A stretch of 64,000 bases of DNA from an uncultured bacterium. GTDB taxonomy: Bacteria; Cyanobacteriota; Vampirovibrionia; Gastranaerophilales; Gastranaerophilaceae. The number at the start of each line of letters is the position of its first letter. The stretch's first letter is position 1. Positions 22,913 to 32,153 of the stretch are shown piece by piece. The stretch covers positions 1 through 64,000 of the forward strand of contig CASERN010000007.1 in the NCBI GenBank assembly GCA_949290355.1. Reading direction: 5' to 3'. The notes under the pieces are model-generated. The model was given only the letters and a program-made list of their open reading frames with translations. It had not been told where the DNA came from and made no database searches. The position numbers and the translations under genes were made by a program.

Positions 22913-25900
22913 TATATTCCTCCGTGCAGTCTAAAATTTCTGAGAAAATTAAACTAGGCTCTTGCTCAATAGTTCTTTCAAAAGATTTTATTTTTCTACT
23001 AGTTGTAAAGTACAAATGTTTTTTTGCTCTGGTGATTGCTACATAAAGCAGACGTAAATTTTCAGATACAAGTTCTTGCTTAATATCAAATTCTGTTTTT
23101 GGGGTGTATTTAGGATTAAGTCTTTTTAGGTTTTCGTTGAAATCAGAATTTTTAAGTTTTATTTGTTCAAAATCAAGTGTTAGATTTTTTTCAGCCATTT
23201 CCGGTATAAATACATAATCAAATTCATCCCCTTTTGATTTATGTAGAGTCATAATTTGAACTTTTCCTGCCAAAAATTCTTTATCACTTTCATCCTCTTC
23301 TGAGAAAAATTTAAAACCGCTTAAGGAAGGTTTTTTCGCAAGTTCTCCTAATCTTTCTACAAGTGTATAAAAATCTTTGTAGTTTATGCTAAGGCGTTTT
23401 ATTAATGTGGAAATTAAATAAACATTTGATTTTTCAATTTCAGAAGAAAAATAATGCAATCCTATTTTTATGGCTAGTTCCTCTGGCGCTAAATGTGGAA
23501 ATGATAGCCAGTAAGTCATATCCCAATAAAACTGTTCAAGAGAAATATTATTAATATCATCACAATTTTGTTCAATAAATGGAGTTTCAAATTTTCTTAT
23601 TTCAAGTCCAAGTCTTTGTTTGTAAAATCCCATTTCTGCTAAGATTTCGTAGTTATCTGCAATAACATTGTTGTCAAAAGGGTGTAAAATAATTTTCATA
23701 ATTGCAAAAATTGTTTTAAAAATGGTTTTTTGCTCAAGACTTTCGCTTCTTGTAATACTTTTTAATCCGCTGTTATTTATAAAGTTTATCCATTGTGCAA
23801 CTTGGTAATTATTTCTTAAAAGTATCCCTATGGTGCATTTCGGATCTTTTTTTAAGGCAGATTTGATTTCTTTCAAAATGTAATTTCTTTCTTCTAAAGG
23901 CTTTTCAAAAATAATCGAATGTAAAGCATTTTCTGATATTGGATTTCTTCCTTCTACCGGCTGCATAAATATTTTAAAGAATGCATTTTTAGTTTCATTT
24001 TGGTATTCTGCCCATTTTACTAATTTGTTTGCAAGAGACCATACTTCTTTCGTGCATCTTTGAGAACAATTCATGCTAACATTATTGCTTTCTTTTATAA
24101 ACTTTCGAAATCCTTCCACATCAGCGTTTGAAAAAGTTGTTGTAATAGCTTGATTTATGTCTCCGCAACGAATTAAATTTTTATGTTTTGCGCTTAACAA
24201 ATTTATGAGTTTTTGTTGTATAGATGAGGAATCTTGAGCCTCATCTTCAATAATATATTCACATATATTTTGGTAATATTCTCTAATATCAGTATTATTT
24301 TCAAGCAATTTAACAGAAGATATCAACATGTCATCATAATCTATTAAATTCGCTTCTTTTAAGATTTTTTGATACTCATCAAAAAAAGTCTGGAATTTTT
24401 CTAATTTTTTATCGGTTAAATTTTTGAATTCACCACATCCGATTTTAAAGACTGATATTCCTCTATCAAATTCTTCAGTTTCACCTTTTTTAAGTTTTAA
24501 TTTGTTTGCAATTTCTCTTACAATTCTTGATCTTTGTGTATCATCACAAATTTCGAAATCAGAAGATAATCCAAGCCTTTCGAAATTTCCGTTTTCTTTT
24601 AAAATTCTTAAAGCAAGTCCGTGTATTGTGCTTATATTGGGTAATTGAGATGAGTTTTGTCTAATATTTTTAATTCTGTCTCTAAAATTTCTTGCAGCAC
24701 TTTCCATGTATGTCATTACAAATATATTTTCAGGTTTTACTCCATTATCTAACAATTTTATAATTAATGCTAATAAAATAGTTGTCTTTCCAGCTCCTGG
24801 AACTGCAGAAATTGCCATTTTACCATTTTTGTAATCAAGCACAGGTTTTTGATCTTCTCTTGGGATTATATCAAAAGTTTTTTTATTACCATCTTTGGAG
24901 GTTTCTTCTTGAATTTTTATAAATTCTTCAATTCCACCGAAATTTTCTATCCCATTACCATCAAAAAGGCTTGAATATGTGTATATATGTTCAGATGCAC
25001 AAAGAGTTAGTTTTCTTAAAATTCTTGCAGTTTTATCTTTGGAAAGGTTAATATTATCATCTATGGTGAATTCATCTTTAGCCCATCCTCTTTGGAAAAC
25101 CCAAGCATTATAAAGTGGACCTGTATCGCTTTTTATCCATTCATCGCTTGATGTATCAAGCCATATTTGGTATTTTGTTTTAATTTGATTATCAATTATT
25201 TTTTGCGGGGTCGATATTATTAAGTCTTTTTCAGAAATTTCTAAAGTTGAATATGGATTTTCTGCAATTATTGAATTTTCAATTTGATTGATAATCTCAT
25301 TTTGCATTGAGTTAAATTCTTTGCCGAAAATATTTTCGAAATCTTGAAGCTGTTTTATAAAGAAGTTGAATTTATTTAATTCAATTGATGTAATATTATA
25401 AAATTCAGCAAGTTCATTATATATAATATATACTTTTTCAGATAGCTTAATATTATTGTTTTCTGATAGATATTTTATTATATCTAAAAATTTTCTGTAC
25501 TTTAGAGTGTATTCTTCTATATCAAATTCTTTTTCAATTAAAATATTACTTGTTTCAAAGTTTTCAATAATATCTTTGCAATATTTTATCGGGATTTTTA
25601 AAAATTCCGAAAGAACAACTCTAAGCTCAAATTCATTTAGTTGTATCCCGCTATTAATTTTAAGAATAGCAAGTATAGATTTGACAAGCTTGTTTTGTAT
25701 AAGTTTTTCACTGCCTGATAAAAATATCAGGTTTGTGTGAATATTTTCTTTAAGCGAAAATTTCAACATGTCGTCAATAATTGGTGTAATTATTGATATC
25801 TCTGATGGTAAGATGTTTTTAGCCAAAAGTTCTTTTAATTTGTTTATAGCAGAATCAATCATAGAAGCTCTTTTGGAAGGTGATTGGTGTGAGAAATTTT

Positions 25901-26771
25901 CTAAGAAAAGCATTTCATTTTTTTTAATGTTTGAGAAAATAATTTCTGCATCTTTAGTCATTTTATTTTCGGAATTAAGTTTTTGTGCTTTTTGATTAAA
26001 TAATTCTTCAAATTTCCATATTGCAGTTTTATCTGCACTTAAATATCCTGAGCGACTTGCTCCTTTTTCGTCAAATGCAATAAAGGCATCTTTCAGTTGA
26101 GGAGCTAGATATGAAATAAAGTCAAAACAAATTGGAGTAATTTCATCTCCATCATCCAAAATTAAGTATTTAATATTTTTAAAATATTCAGTATTCTTGT
26201 AAATATAATTAAAAACAAGACTTTGTCTTAAATAATCAAAGTCTCTTAATGCTAAAGTTTTTGATAATAGTTTTTTCAATGCTATTTTAGCATCACCAGA
26301 AAAGCTTTCTCCTAAAATCCTAGAGCGCCACTCAACTTCCTCATCATTAAGATTATTTTGTACGATAAGTGAATATCTCCTGAAAATTTGGTGAAGAAGA
26401 GATTTTTTTGAATTATATCCTTTAAATGGAATTTCCTTAAGTATATCTTTTAGAATGAATTGAGAAACTTCAAGTCCTGCAAGATTTGGTAGAATTGTCG
26501 GATTATTAATAAAAGGATTAATATTTTCGACGAATGCCCAATTATCATTTATTGTGTTGTAAACAAGTGAAAAAAATGAATGGACTTGTAATTTTTCGAT
26601 GCATATAATATCTAATTTTTCAAGAGTTTTTTTTATAAAATTCTGTTTTAAATTAGAATTTTGTACGATGACTAATATTTCTGACGATTTAACCCCAGAG
26701 TTAAGAAGTTTAACATATGAATTAATAAGGTAATCTGTTTTGTTAGTGGATAAATCGCCTAGAAATAACAT
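22905..26771 (-). CDS. UvrD/AddA-type helicase with an extra degenerate helicase half
   Basis: This 1288-residue protein carries two superfamily 1 helicase-like halves. The C-terminal half (about 640-1280) has all motifs: AVPGAGKTT (K662), TIHGLALRIL, IIEDEAQDS near 841-848, and a late VMTLHKSKGDEFDYV-type motif V (here IMTLHKSKGDEFDYV) and LLYVAITRAKKHLY motif VI. The first 600 residues look like the inactive helicase fold of AddB. The Walker A position reads GDLSTNKTD and the Walker B reads LILDDGDE. AddA-type proteins normally carry their own nuclease; here the nuclease is the separate downstream gene. It probably unwinds double-strand break ends for RecA loading. Confidence 0.82.
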   Translation of the reverse strand: MLFLGDLSTNKTDYLINSYVKLLNSGVKSSEILVIVQNSNLKQNFIKKTLEKLDIICIEKLQVHSFFSLVYNTINDNWAFVENINPFINNPTILPNLAGLEVSQFILKDILKEIPFKGYNSKKSLLHQIFRRYSLIVQNNLNDEEVEWRSRILGESFSGDAKIALKKLLSKTLALRDFDYLRQSLVFNYIYKNTEYFKNIKYLILDDGDEITPICFDFISYLAPQLKDAFIAFDEKGASRSGYLSADKTAIWKFEELFNQKAQKLNSENKMTKDAEIIFSNIKKNEMLFLENFSHQSPSKRASMIDSAINKLKELLAKNILPSEISIITPIIDDMLKFSLKENIHTNLIFLSGSEKLIQNKLVKSILAILKINSGIQLNEFELRVVLSEFLKIPIKYCKDIIENFETSNILIEKEFDIEEYTLKYRKFLDIIKYLSENNNIKLSEKVYIIYNELAEFYNITSIELNKFNFFIKQLQDFENIFGKEFNSMQNEIINQIENSIIAENPYSTLEISEKDLIISTPQKIIDNQIKTKYQIWLDTSSDEWIKSDTGPLYNAWVFQRGWAKDEFTIDDNINLSKDKTARILRKLTLCASEHIYTYSSLFDGNGIENFGGIEEFIKIQEETSKDGNKKTFDIIPREDQKPVLDYKNGKMAISAVPGAGKTTILLALIIKLLDNGVKPENIFVMTYMESAARNFRDRIKNIRQNSSQLPNISTIHGLALRILKENGNFERLGLSSDFEICDDTQRSRIVREIANKLKLKKGETEEFDRGISVFKIGCGEFKNLTDKKLEKFQTFFDEYQKILKEANLIDYDDMLISSVKLLENNTDIREYYQNICEYIIEDEAQDSSSIQQKLINLLSAKHKNLIRCGDINQAITTTFSNADVEGFRKFIKESNNVSMNCSQRCTKEVWSLANKLVKWAEYQNETKNAFFKIFMQPVEGRNPISENALHSIIFEKPLEERNYILKEIKSALKKDPKCTIGILLRNNYQVAQWINFINNSGLKSITRSESLEQKTIFKTIFAIMKIILHPFDNNVIADNYEILAEMGFYKQRLGLEIRKFETPFIEQNCDDINNISLEQFYWDMTYWLSFPHLAPEELAIKIGLHYFSSEIEKSNVYLISTLIKRLSINYKDFYTLVERLGELAKKPSLSGFKFFSEEDESDKEFLAGKVQIMTLHKSKGDEFDYVFIPEMAEKNLTLDFEQIKLKNSDFNENLKRLNPKYTPKTEFDIKQELVSENLRLLYVAITRAKKHLYFTTSRKIKSFERTIEQEPSLIFSEILDCTEEYNE

Positions 26772-26919
26772 TCATACTCCTTCAAAAATAATTGTATCAT
26801 GAACAACAAAAATTTATTTTGTCTTCATCCTAATGAACTATTGCTTTTTTTTACCCATTAGTCTATTATATAACCATAAACGGAGATAAGGTAACAATAA
26901 AAATTTACGGAGGTTAGTT

Positions 26920-27126
26920 ATGCAAGAATTACAAGATCAAATTGGACAATCAGCTGGTCAAATTTACAATTATTTAAACAACAATGGAGAATCTTCATTC
27001 TCTAAAATGAAAAAAGAGTTAGATCTTAAAGGAAATTTTGCAGATTTAGGTCTAGGCTGGTTAGCAAGAGAAGACAAAGTAGAAATTTCTAAAAAAGGAA
27101 CTTCAGTTAGCGTAAGACTTAAATAG
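26920..27126 (+). CDS. Small winged-helix protein (DUF2582 type)
   Basis: A 68-residue protein with one winged-helix domain. IGQSAGQIYNYLNNNG is the first helix, FSKMKKELDLKG the recognition region, and LGWLAREDKVEI the last helix and wing. This matches the DUF2582 family from memory. The role is presumably DNA binding, but the target is unknown. GGAGG precedes ATG 26920. The gene is transcribed alone, divergently from the helicase, with its own terminator. Confidence 0.75.
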   Translation: MQELQDQIGQSAGQIYNYLNNNGESSFSKMKKELDLKGNFADLGLGWLAREDKVEISKKGTSVSVRLK

Positions 27127-27152
27127 TAATTAAGAAAAATATTTAAACTAAA

Positions 27153-27182
27153 TAAAAAACACCTTATTAAAGGTGTTTTTTA
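27153..27182 (+). terminator. Terminator of the winged-helix gene
   Basis: AAAACACCTT pairs with AAAGGTGTTTT, followed by T-rich sequence. Confidence 0.88.
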
Positions 27183-27250
27183 TTATTAATAAAACTTTAC
27201 AATGAAGATGTTTTTTTTGTCTTATAATAGCTTCAAAAAGGGAAACGAAT

Positions 27251-27730
27251 ATGAAAATAGCAATTTATCCGGGAAGTTTTGATCCGGTAACAAAAGGACA
27301 TTTAGATATTTTGCATACAGCATCAGAGATATTTGATAAAGTTATAATAGCTGTCGCAAGAAATCCGGAAAAACAAGGCTTTTTGCCTGTTGATGTTAGA
27401 GTTAAGTTGATTAAAGAAAGTGTAAAAGATTTGTCAAATGTAGAAGTAGATTTCTTTGAAGGTTTGACTATAAATTATGCACGTCAAAAAGGTGCGACAG
27501 TATTGATAAGAGGATTACGAGCAGTATCAGATTTTGAATATGAGATGCAGTTATCTCAAGCTAATAGTGCCTTAGCTAGTGAGGTTAAGACAGTATTTTT
27601 GACAACAAAACCTAAGTATAACTTTATTTCATCAAGCACTATTAAGGAAATTTTTCTTAACAAAGGTGATATTTCTAAGTTTGTACCTGAAGCTGTAAAT
27701 GAATATTTACAAAATACTTCAAAATGTTAA
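27251..27730 (+). CDS. coaD: Phosphopantetheine adenylyltransferase
   Basis: CoaD transfers AMP from ATP to 4'-phosphopantetheine, giving dephospho-CoA. This 159-residue protein has the nucleotide-binding YPGSFDPVTKGHLDIL (residues 5-20, TxGH type), the RGLRAVSDFEYE segment and the C-terminal FISSSTIKE motif. The length is typical. TATAAT lies about 30 bp upstream and AAAGGGAAA serves as ribosome site. It is functionally linked to panB and panC upstream. Confidence 0.97.
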   Translation: MKIAIYPGSFDPVTKGHLDILHTASEIFDKVIIAVARNPEKQGFLPVDVRVKLIKESVKDLSNVEVDFFEGLTINYARQKGATVLIRGLRAVSDFEYEMQLSQANSALASEVKTVFLTTKPKYNFISSSTIKEIFLNKGDISKFVPEAVNEYLQNTSKC

Positions 27731-27814
27731 AATATGTGGATTTTTCTCTAATAAACTATTTGACAATTAATATACGCTTATGTAGAATGTAATTAGAGTA
27801 AGAAAGGTATATGT

Positions 27815-28426
27815 GTGGTAACGATGCAACAAAATGGTGTATATGATTTATTAAAAATGTTAGAAATCTCTTTGGAAGAAGGTTTTCCTATTATTCCGCG
27901 AAAATTTACAGTGGTAAAAACAAAAGAAATAGAAACATTAATAGATAGAATTTATGCTTCTTTGCCTGTAGAAGTTCAAGAAGCTAGAGCGTTTCTAAGA
28001 CGTAGGGAAGAACTTCAAATAGAGGCTCAGCAAAAAGCTGAAAAAATTATTCAAGATGCTCAAGCTGAGGCTGATAGAAAATTGTCAGAAGCAGATTTTA
28101 TAAAAGCTTTAGAACGCGAAGGCAATAGAATAAGATCTCAGGTCCAACAAGAGTGCGAGGAAATTAAAAGAAAAGCCATGGAAGAGGCTGATAATATAAG
28201 AGCTCAAGCTGTAGAAGAAGCAATGAAAACAAAAGAAGGCGCAGAATTATATGCAGAACAAGTCCTTACAAATTTAGAAAAGAATTTGACTCAACAACAA
28301 CAAATTGTAAAAAATGGTCAAGTTTATATGGAAAAGTTGAGATCTGATTCTTTTGGAAGTTACGATGTACCAACTTCTTACTCATCAGATAGAGCTCAAT
28401 CAAATTCTGATTTTGTAATAAAGTAA
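27815..28426 (+). CDS. Coiled-coil protein, DivIVA/ATP-synthase-b-like
   Basis: This 203-residue cytoplasmic protein starts VYDLLKMLEISLEEGFPIIPRKFTVV and then forms a long charged coiled coil (about 65-165, rich in Glu, Ala, Gln and Lys), ending in a Ser-rich tail. The N-terminal region resembles conserved cyanobacterial proteins annotated as DivIVA-like or as ATPase. I recall these only by pattern. A GTG at 27815 behind AGAAAGG is the likely start, and ATG 27824 is possible. It lies between coaD and rpmG as a single gene with its own terminator. Confidence 0.65.
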   Translation: MVTMQQNGVYDLLKMLEISLEEGFPIIPRKFTVVKTKEIETLIDRIYASLPVEVQEARAFLRRREELQIEAQQKAEKIIQDAQAEADRKLSEADFIKALEREGNRIRSQVQQECEEIKRKAMEEADNIRAQAVEEAMKTKEGAELYAEQVLTNLEKNLTQQQQIVKNGQVYMEKLRSDSFGSYDVPTSYSSDRAQSNSDFVIK

Positions 28427-28440
28427 AAAATGTATATATA

Positions 28441-28472
28441 AAATCAGCCGACTATCCAGTCGGCTGATTTTT
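28441..28472 (+). terminator. Terminator of the coiled-coil gene
   Basis: AAATCAGCCGACT and AGTCGGCTGATTT form a 13-bp stem around ATCC, then TTTT. Confidence 0.92.
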
Positions 28473-28626
28473 GTTATATTCTTATAGTTTTTTAACATAT
28501 TATTTGCAATTTATTTTGTTTGGTTTATTATGATATGGTAAGCCGATTTAATTAGAATGTGAGTTATATCACATTCTTTTTTAAAGAGGATAATTTATAA
28601 GCAAAACACAAAAAAGGAAAATAAAA

Positions 28627-28794
28627 ATGGGTATCAAAGGAAAAAATGACAGAATGGTAGTTTTAGCATGTGAAGATTGCAAAGAAAGAAACTACACAAC
28701 AACTAAAAACAAAAAAAATATCAAAGAAAGATTAGAATTGAGCAAATATTGCCCAACTTGTAAAAAACATACTAATCACAAAGAAACTAAGTAA
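28627..28794 (+). CDS. rpmG: 50S ribosomal protein L33
   Basis: This 55-residue basic protein of the large subunit is a zinc-binding L33: CEDC (residues 15-18) and CPTC (42-45) provide four ligands. The segment [10 protein letters not shown] is diagnostic. AAAAAGGAAA precedes ATG 28627. It heads the conserved rpmG, tRNA-Trp, secE, nusG, rplK, rplA order. Confidence 0.96.
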   Translation: MGIKGKNDRMVVLACEDCKERNYTTTKNKKNIKERLELSKYCPTCKKHTNHKETK

Positions 28795-28839
28795 TTATGA
28801 ACGGGATTTCGGAAGTCAAGAGGCAGGCTTTTTGAGATT

Positions 28840-28863
28840 TTGTCTTCTTGTCTTCTTGTCTTC
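28840..28863 (+). repeat. Three tandem 8-bp repeats between rpmG and tRNA-Trp
   Basis: TTGTCTTC occurs three times without a gap. The array is nearly complementary to CGGAAGTCAAGAGGCA at 28810, so the transcript can fold into a long imperfect hairpin between rpmG and the tRNA. It may be a processing signal that frees the tRNA. Confidence 0.7.
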
Positions 28864-28885
28864 CGTAAGCTGTTCTTCTGATTGA

Positions 28886-28958
28886 GCGTCCTTAGTTCAG
28901 TTGGTAGAACGTCGGTCTCCAAAACCGGATGTCGAGGGTTCGAGTCCTTCAGGGCGCG
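28886..28958 (+). tRNA. tRNA-Trp (CCA)
   Basis: A 73-nt cloverleaf. The acceptor GCGTCCT pairs with AGGGCGC (one G-T pair). The anticodon loop CTCCAAA gives anticodon CCA. The T loop is TTCGAGT. The 3' CCA is not encoded, unlike tRNA-Asp at 12134. It lies between rpmG and secE, the usual place in many bacteria. Confidence 0.95.
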
Positions 28959-28987
28959 ATTTTAATTAAAACGTAAGGAAACAAAAT

Positions 28988-29212
28988 ATGATAGGTGCAG
29001 AAAATCAAACGCCGGCATGGTTAGAAAAATCAACTAATTCAATAAAAACATACTTCAGAGGTGTACGAACTGAATGGGGTAAAATAAGTTGGCCAGAAAA
29101 ACGTCAGGTAGTTGCTGAGACGGTTTTTGTTGTTGCTATTGTTTTTGTTTTTACCGTTGCAGTTTATTTAATGGATATTATTTTTAAAGGTTTACTCGGA
29201 CTAATAAAGTAG
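28988..29212 (+). CDS. secE: Preprotein translocase subunit SecE
   Basis: This 74-residue single-span membrane protein clamps SecY in the translocon. It has the conserved amphipathic segment FRGVRTEWGKISWPEKRQV (about 25-43) followed by one membrane helix (about 46-66). The short single-helix form is standard outside enterobacteria. AAGGAAACAAA precedes ATG 28988. It is immediately followed by nusG. Confidence 0.96.
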   Translation: MIGAENQTPAWLEKSTNSIKTYFRGVRTEWGKISWPEKRQVVAETVFVVAIVFVFTVAVYLMDIIFKGLLGLIK

Positions 29213-29242
29213 TTCCTGTATACAAGAATAAAAAGGTGGCTT

Positions 29243-29869
29243 ATGACTGAAAAAGAAAAATCTATGAAAGAGCAGTTAGATGAAGATAAAGCTCAAGAAG
29301 CTTTAGAATCAGAAGCTGAAAAAGAAAAAAAAGAAGCTAAGAAAAATCAAAAACGTTGGTATATTGTCCATACCTATTCAGGATATGAAAATAAAGTAAA
29401 AGTTAACCTTGAAAAACGTATAGAATATATGAATATGGGAGATAAAATCTTTAGAATTGAAGTTCCTCAAAAAACTGTTACTCAGATGAAAGGTGGCAAA
29501 AAACAGGAACGTGAAGAAAAAATCTTCCCTGGATATGTTTTGGTTGAAATGATTATGGATGAAGACAGCTGGTATGTTGTAAGACACACTTCAGGTGTTA
29601 CGAAATTTGTAGGATCTGCTAAAAAGCCTATTCCTGCAAGAGATAGTGAAATTAAAAAGATTATTAATCGTTCATCATCATCTCAGCAAAAAATTGAGCT
29701 TGATGTCAAAGCAGGTGATAAAGTTAGAATTACGTCAGGTCCATTTGCAGACTTTATTGCTGATATTATTGAAGTTTACCCTGACAAATCAAAACTTCGC
29801 GCAAATGTTTCAATTTTTGGACGTGAAACTCCGGTTGAATTGGAATACAAGCAAATTAACAAGCTCTAA
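29243..29869 (+). CDS. nusG: Transcription elongation/termination factor NusG
   Basis: This 208-residue protein binds RNA polymerase and couples it to Rho or ribosomes. An N-terminal charged extension (about 1-38, mainly Glu/Lys) precedes the NGN domain, which begins RWYIVHTYSGYENKV. The KOW domain is at the C-terminus (VKAGDKVRITSGPFADF near 150). The extension is longer than in E. coli, as seen in several phyla. It is in the secE-nusG-rplK-rplA operon. Confidence 0.97.
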   Translation: MTEKEKSMKEQLDEDKAQEALESEAEKEKKEAKKNQKRWYIVHTYSGYENKVKVNLEKRIEYMNMGDKIFRIEVPQKTVTQMKGGKKQEREEKIFPGYVLVEMIMDEDSWYVVRHTSGVTKFVGSAKKPIPARDSEIKKIINRSSSSQQKIELDVKAGDKVRITSGPFADFIADIIEVYPDKSKLRANVSIFGRETPVELEYKQINKL

Positions 29870-29945
29870 TCAGCCCTTGTTAAATATGTCTACGTACATA
29901 GCAAAAATATAAACAAATAAATATTAATAATTAGTACAAAGAATG

Positions 29946-29996
29946 TGGAAGGACCCTCCCGTAGAAATAGTAAAAACGTGAGACCGTTAGTACCAC
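29946..29996 (+). promoter_or_regulatory. rplK leader element, copy 1 of a duplicated structure
   Basis: TGGAAGGA (29946-29953) and CCGTTAGTACCAC (29984-29996) recur before rplA as TGGAAGGA (30441-30448) and CCGTTATTACCAC (30457-30469). Each copy ends three bases before the Shine-Dalgarno of the following gene. GTGG can pair with CCAC. L1 is known to bind the rplK leader in many bacteria, so this is a candidate L1 operator. Confidence 0.5.
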
Positions 29997-30010
29997 AAAA
30001 GGAGAAAAAA

Positions 30011-30439
30011 ATGGCTAAAAAAGTAGTAGGAAAAATCAAGCTTCAAATCGAAGCAGGAAAAGCAAATCCATCACCACCGGTTGGTCCAGCATTAGGTCAA
30101 CATGGTGTTAATATCATGGATTTCTGTAAGCAATTCAATGCTAAAACAGAATCTCAAGCTGGATATATTATTCCGGTTGTAATTGATGTTTACGAAGACA
30201 GAAGTTTTTCTTTCATAGTAAAATCACCTCCGGCACCAGTTCTTATTAAGAAAGCATTAAACCTTTCAAAAGGTTCAGCAGTCCCTAATAAAGACAAAGT
30301 TGGTGAAATTACTCAAGCACAACTTGAAGAAATCGCTAAAATTAAAATGAATGACTTAAATGCAACAACTATGGAAGCTGCAGTAAATATGATTAAAGGT
30401 TCTTGCAGAGCTATGGGTGTTACAGTTAAAGAAGGTTAG
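30011..30439 (+). CDS. rplK: 50S ribosomal protein L11
   Basis: L11 binds the GTPase-associated centre of 23S rRNA. This 142-residue protein has the N-terminal [20 protein letters not shown] segment, the hinge, and the C-terminal RNA-binding domain ending with MGVTV. I start at ATG 30011, behind AAAGGAGAAAAAA; upstream in-frame codons lie in the leader. rplA follows after 46 bp. Confidence 0.97.
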   Translation: MAKKVVGKIKLQIEAGKANPSPPVGPALGQHGVNIMDFCKQFNAKTESQAGYIIPVVIDVYEDRSFSFIVKSPPAPVLIKKALNLSKGSAVPNKDKVGEITQAQLEEIAKIKMNDLNATTMEAAVNMIKGSCRAMGVTVKEG

Positions 30440-30440
30440 A

Positions 30441-30469
30441 TGGAAGGATTAAAAGTCCGTTATTACCAC
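30441..30469 (+). promoter_or_regulatory. rplA leader element, copy 2
   Basis: TGGAAGGA and CCGTTATTACCAC repeat the rplK leader with a shorter spacer, just before the AAAGGA ribosome site of rplA. Identity is 8 of 8 and 12 of 13 in the two blocks. Confidence 0.5.
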
Positions 30470-30485
30470 GAAAGGAATTTGAAAA

Positions 30486-31211
30486 ATGTCAAAATTAACT
30501 AAAAAACAAAAGAAAATGCAGGAAATGTTGGAAGGATTCGTTCAACCGGCTACTGCAGTAGATACAATTAAAAAATTAAAAGAAATTTCTAAAGAAGTTT
30601 CAAAATTTAACGAGACAGTAGAATGCCATATGAGATTGGGTATTGATGTTCGTCAAGCAGACCAACAAATCAGATCTACAGTTGTATTACCTGCTGGATT
30701 AGGCAAAACTGTTAAAGTTTGTGTAATCGCAAAAGGACCTAAAGCTACAGAAGCTAAAGAAGCTGGAGCTGATTACGCAGGAGCTGAAGAAATTATTGAT
30801 AAAATTTCTGGCGGCTGGTTTGATTTCGATACATTAATTGCAACACCTGATTGTATGGGTATGTTAGGTAAATTAGGCCGAGTATTAGGACCTAAAGGTT
30901 TGATGCCAAACCCAAAAACAGGAACTGTTACAATGGATGTAGCTAAAGCTGTTAAAGATGCTAAAGCTGGTAAAGTTGAATACAGAGCTGACAAACAAGG
31001 TATGATTCACTGCCCTGTTGGTAAAATTGAATTCAGTGAAGAAGATTTGCTTAAAAACTATGCAACTCTTGCAGATGCAGTATTGAGAGCAAAACCTGCT
31101 TCAGCAAAAGGAACATTTGTTAAGTCAGTTTACCTTTCAACAACAATGGGACCTGGTATTAAATTAGATCCTAAAAACTTTGCAGCTGAAGTAAAAGAAC
31201 TTATGGCATAA
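30486..31211 (+). CDS. rplA: 50S ribosomal protein L1
   Basis: This 241-residue two-domain protein of the L1 stalk moves deacylated tRNA out of the E site and, in many bacteria, represses its own operon. Typical segments are [19 protein letters not shown] (about 55-75), [15 protein letters not shown] and the C-terminal [12 protein letters not shown]. It has a slightly extended N-terminus rich in Lys. The terminator after it closes the operon. Confidence 0.97.
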   Translation: MSKLTKKQKKMQEMLEGFVQPATAVDTIKKLKEISKEVSKFNETVECHMRLGIDVRQADQQIRSTVVLPAGLGKTVKVCVIAKGPKATEAKEAGADYAGAEEIIDKISGGWFDFDTLIATPDCMGMLGKLGRVLGPKGLMPNPKTGTVTMDVAKAVKDAKAGKVEYRADKQGMIHCPVGKIEFSEEDLLKNYATLADAVLRAKPASAKGTFVKSVYLSTTMGPGIKLDPKNFAAEVKELMA

Positions 31212-31229
31212 GTTTTGAAATATATAACA

Positions 31230-31263
31230 AAAAAAGGCATTTCTTTATGGAATGCCTTTTTTT
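31230..31263 (+). terminator. rplA terminator
   Basis: AAAAAGGCATT pairs with AATGCCTTTTT, with a long T-run. Confidence 0.9.
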
Positions 31264-31265
31264 AC

Positions 31266-31294
31266 TTGATATTTAACAATATTTTAAATATAAT
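31266..31294 (+). promoter_or_regulatory. Near-consensus promoter giving a leaderless kdsA transcript
   Basis: TTGATA (31266-31271), a 17-bp spacer and perfect TATAAT (31289-31294). The box ends six bases before ATG 31301. There is no Shine-Dalgarno, so initiation is probably leaderless. Confidence 0.75.
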
Positions 31295-31300
31295 TGAATT

Positions 31301-32122
31301 ATGGATATTAAAATTATTAAACTAAAAGACTTTGAAATCGGAGCTGATAAGCTTACGATACTTGCCGGACCTTGTGCAGCTGAAAGTCAAGAAATTCTTG
31401 ATGAGACTGCTGATGGTTTGAAAAAAATAACTGAAAAGTTAGGAATTAATTTTGTATTTAAATCATCTTTTGATAAGGCAAACAGATCTTCTATTCATTC
31501 ATATAGAGGCCCTGGACTTGATAAAGGTTTAGAAATGCTTCAAGCTGTTAAAGATAAATTTGATTTACCCATTGTAACCGATATTCATACTCCTGATCAA
31601 GCTGAGCCTGTTAGCAAAGTTGCTGATATATTACAAATTCCTGCGTTTTTGTGCAGACAAACAGATTTGTTGGTCGCTGCTGCAAGGACTGGTAAAATTG
31701 TGAATATAAAAAAAGGGCAATTTTTAGCTCCAGAGCAAATGGGTACGTTAGTTAAAAAAGTTGAAGAAAGCGGTAATGATAAGATATTATTGACAGATAG
31801 AGGTTGTTCTTTCGGATACAATAATTTAGTTGTAGATTTTAGAGCTGTACCGATTATGCAAACATTTGGTTATCCTGTTGTATTTGATGCTACACATAGT
31901 GTTCAGTTGCCAGGAGCTCAAGGGTCTTGTTCTGGTGGGGATAGACGTTTTGTTCCGACATTAGCAAAGGCTGCCGTAGCAGCAGGTGCAAATGCATTGT
32001 TTTTTGAAGTTCATCCTGATCCTGACAAAGCTAAATGTGATGGACCGAATATGTTATCATTAGACAGTGCTGAAAATGTTTTCAAAATATGTAAGGAAAT
32101 TTTTGAACTTGTAAGAAAATAA
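31301..32122 (+). CDS. kdsA: 3-deoxy-8-phosphooctulonate synthase
   Basis: KdsA condenses arabinose-5-phosphate and phosphoenolpyruvate to KDO-8-phosphate, the first step toward the KDO sugar of lipopolysaccharide. The 273-residue TIM barrel has LAGPCAAES (about 20-28), [12 protein letters not shown] and [20 protein letters not shown]. The Cys in GPC marks the metal-dependent class; the metal-independent E. coli enzyme has Asn there. It supports an outer membrane. It is transcribed from its own promoter, and the MBL-fold gene follows. Confidence 0.96.
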   Translation: MDIKIIKLKDFEIGADKLTILAGPCAAESQEILDETADGLKKITEKLGINFVFKSSFDKANRSSIHSYRGPGLDKGLEMLQAVKDKFDLPIVTDIHTPDQAEPVSKVADILQIPAFLCRQTDLLVAAARTGKIVNIKKGQFLAPEQMGTLVKKVEESGNDKILLTDRGCSFGYNNLVVDFRAVPIMQTFGYPVVFDATHSVQLPGAQGSCSGGDRRFVPTLAKAAVAAGANALFFEVHPDPDKAKCDGPNMLSLDSAENVFKICKEIFELVRK

Positions 32123-32153
32123 AGTTCAATGAGTGATTATAAAACAAGGTATT

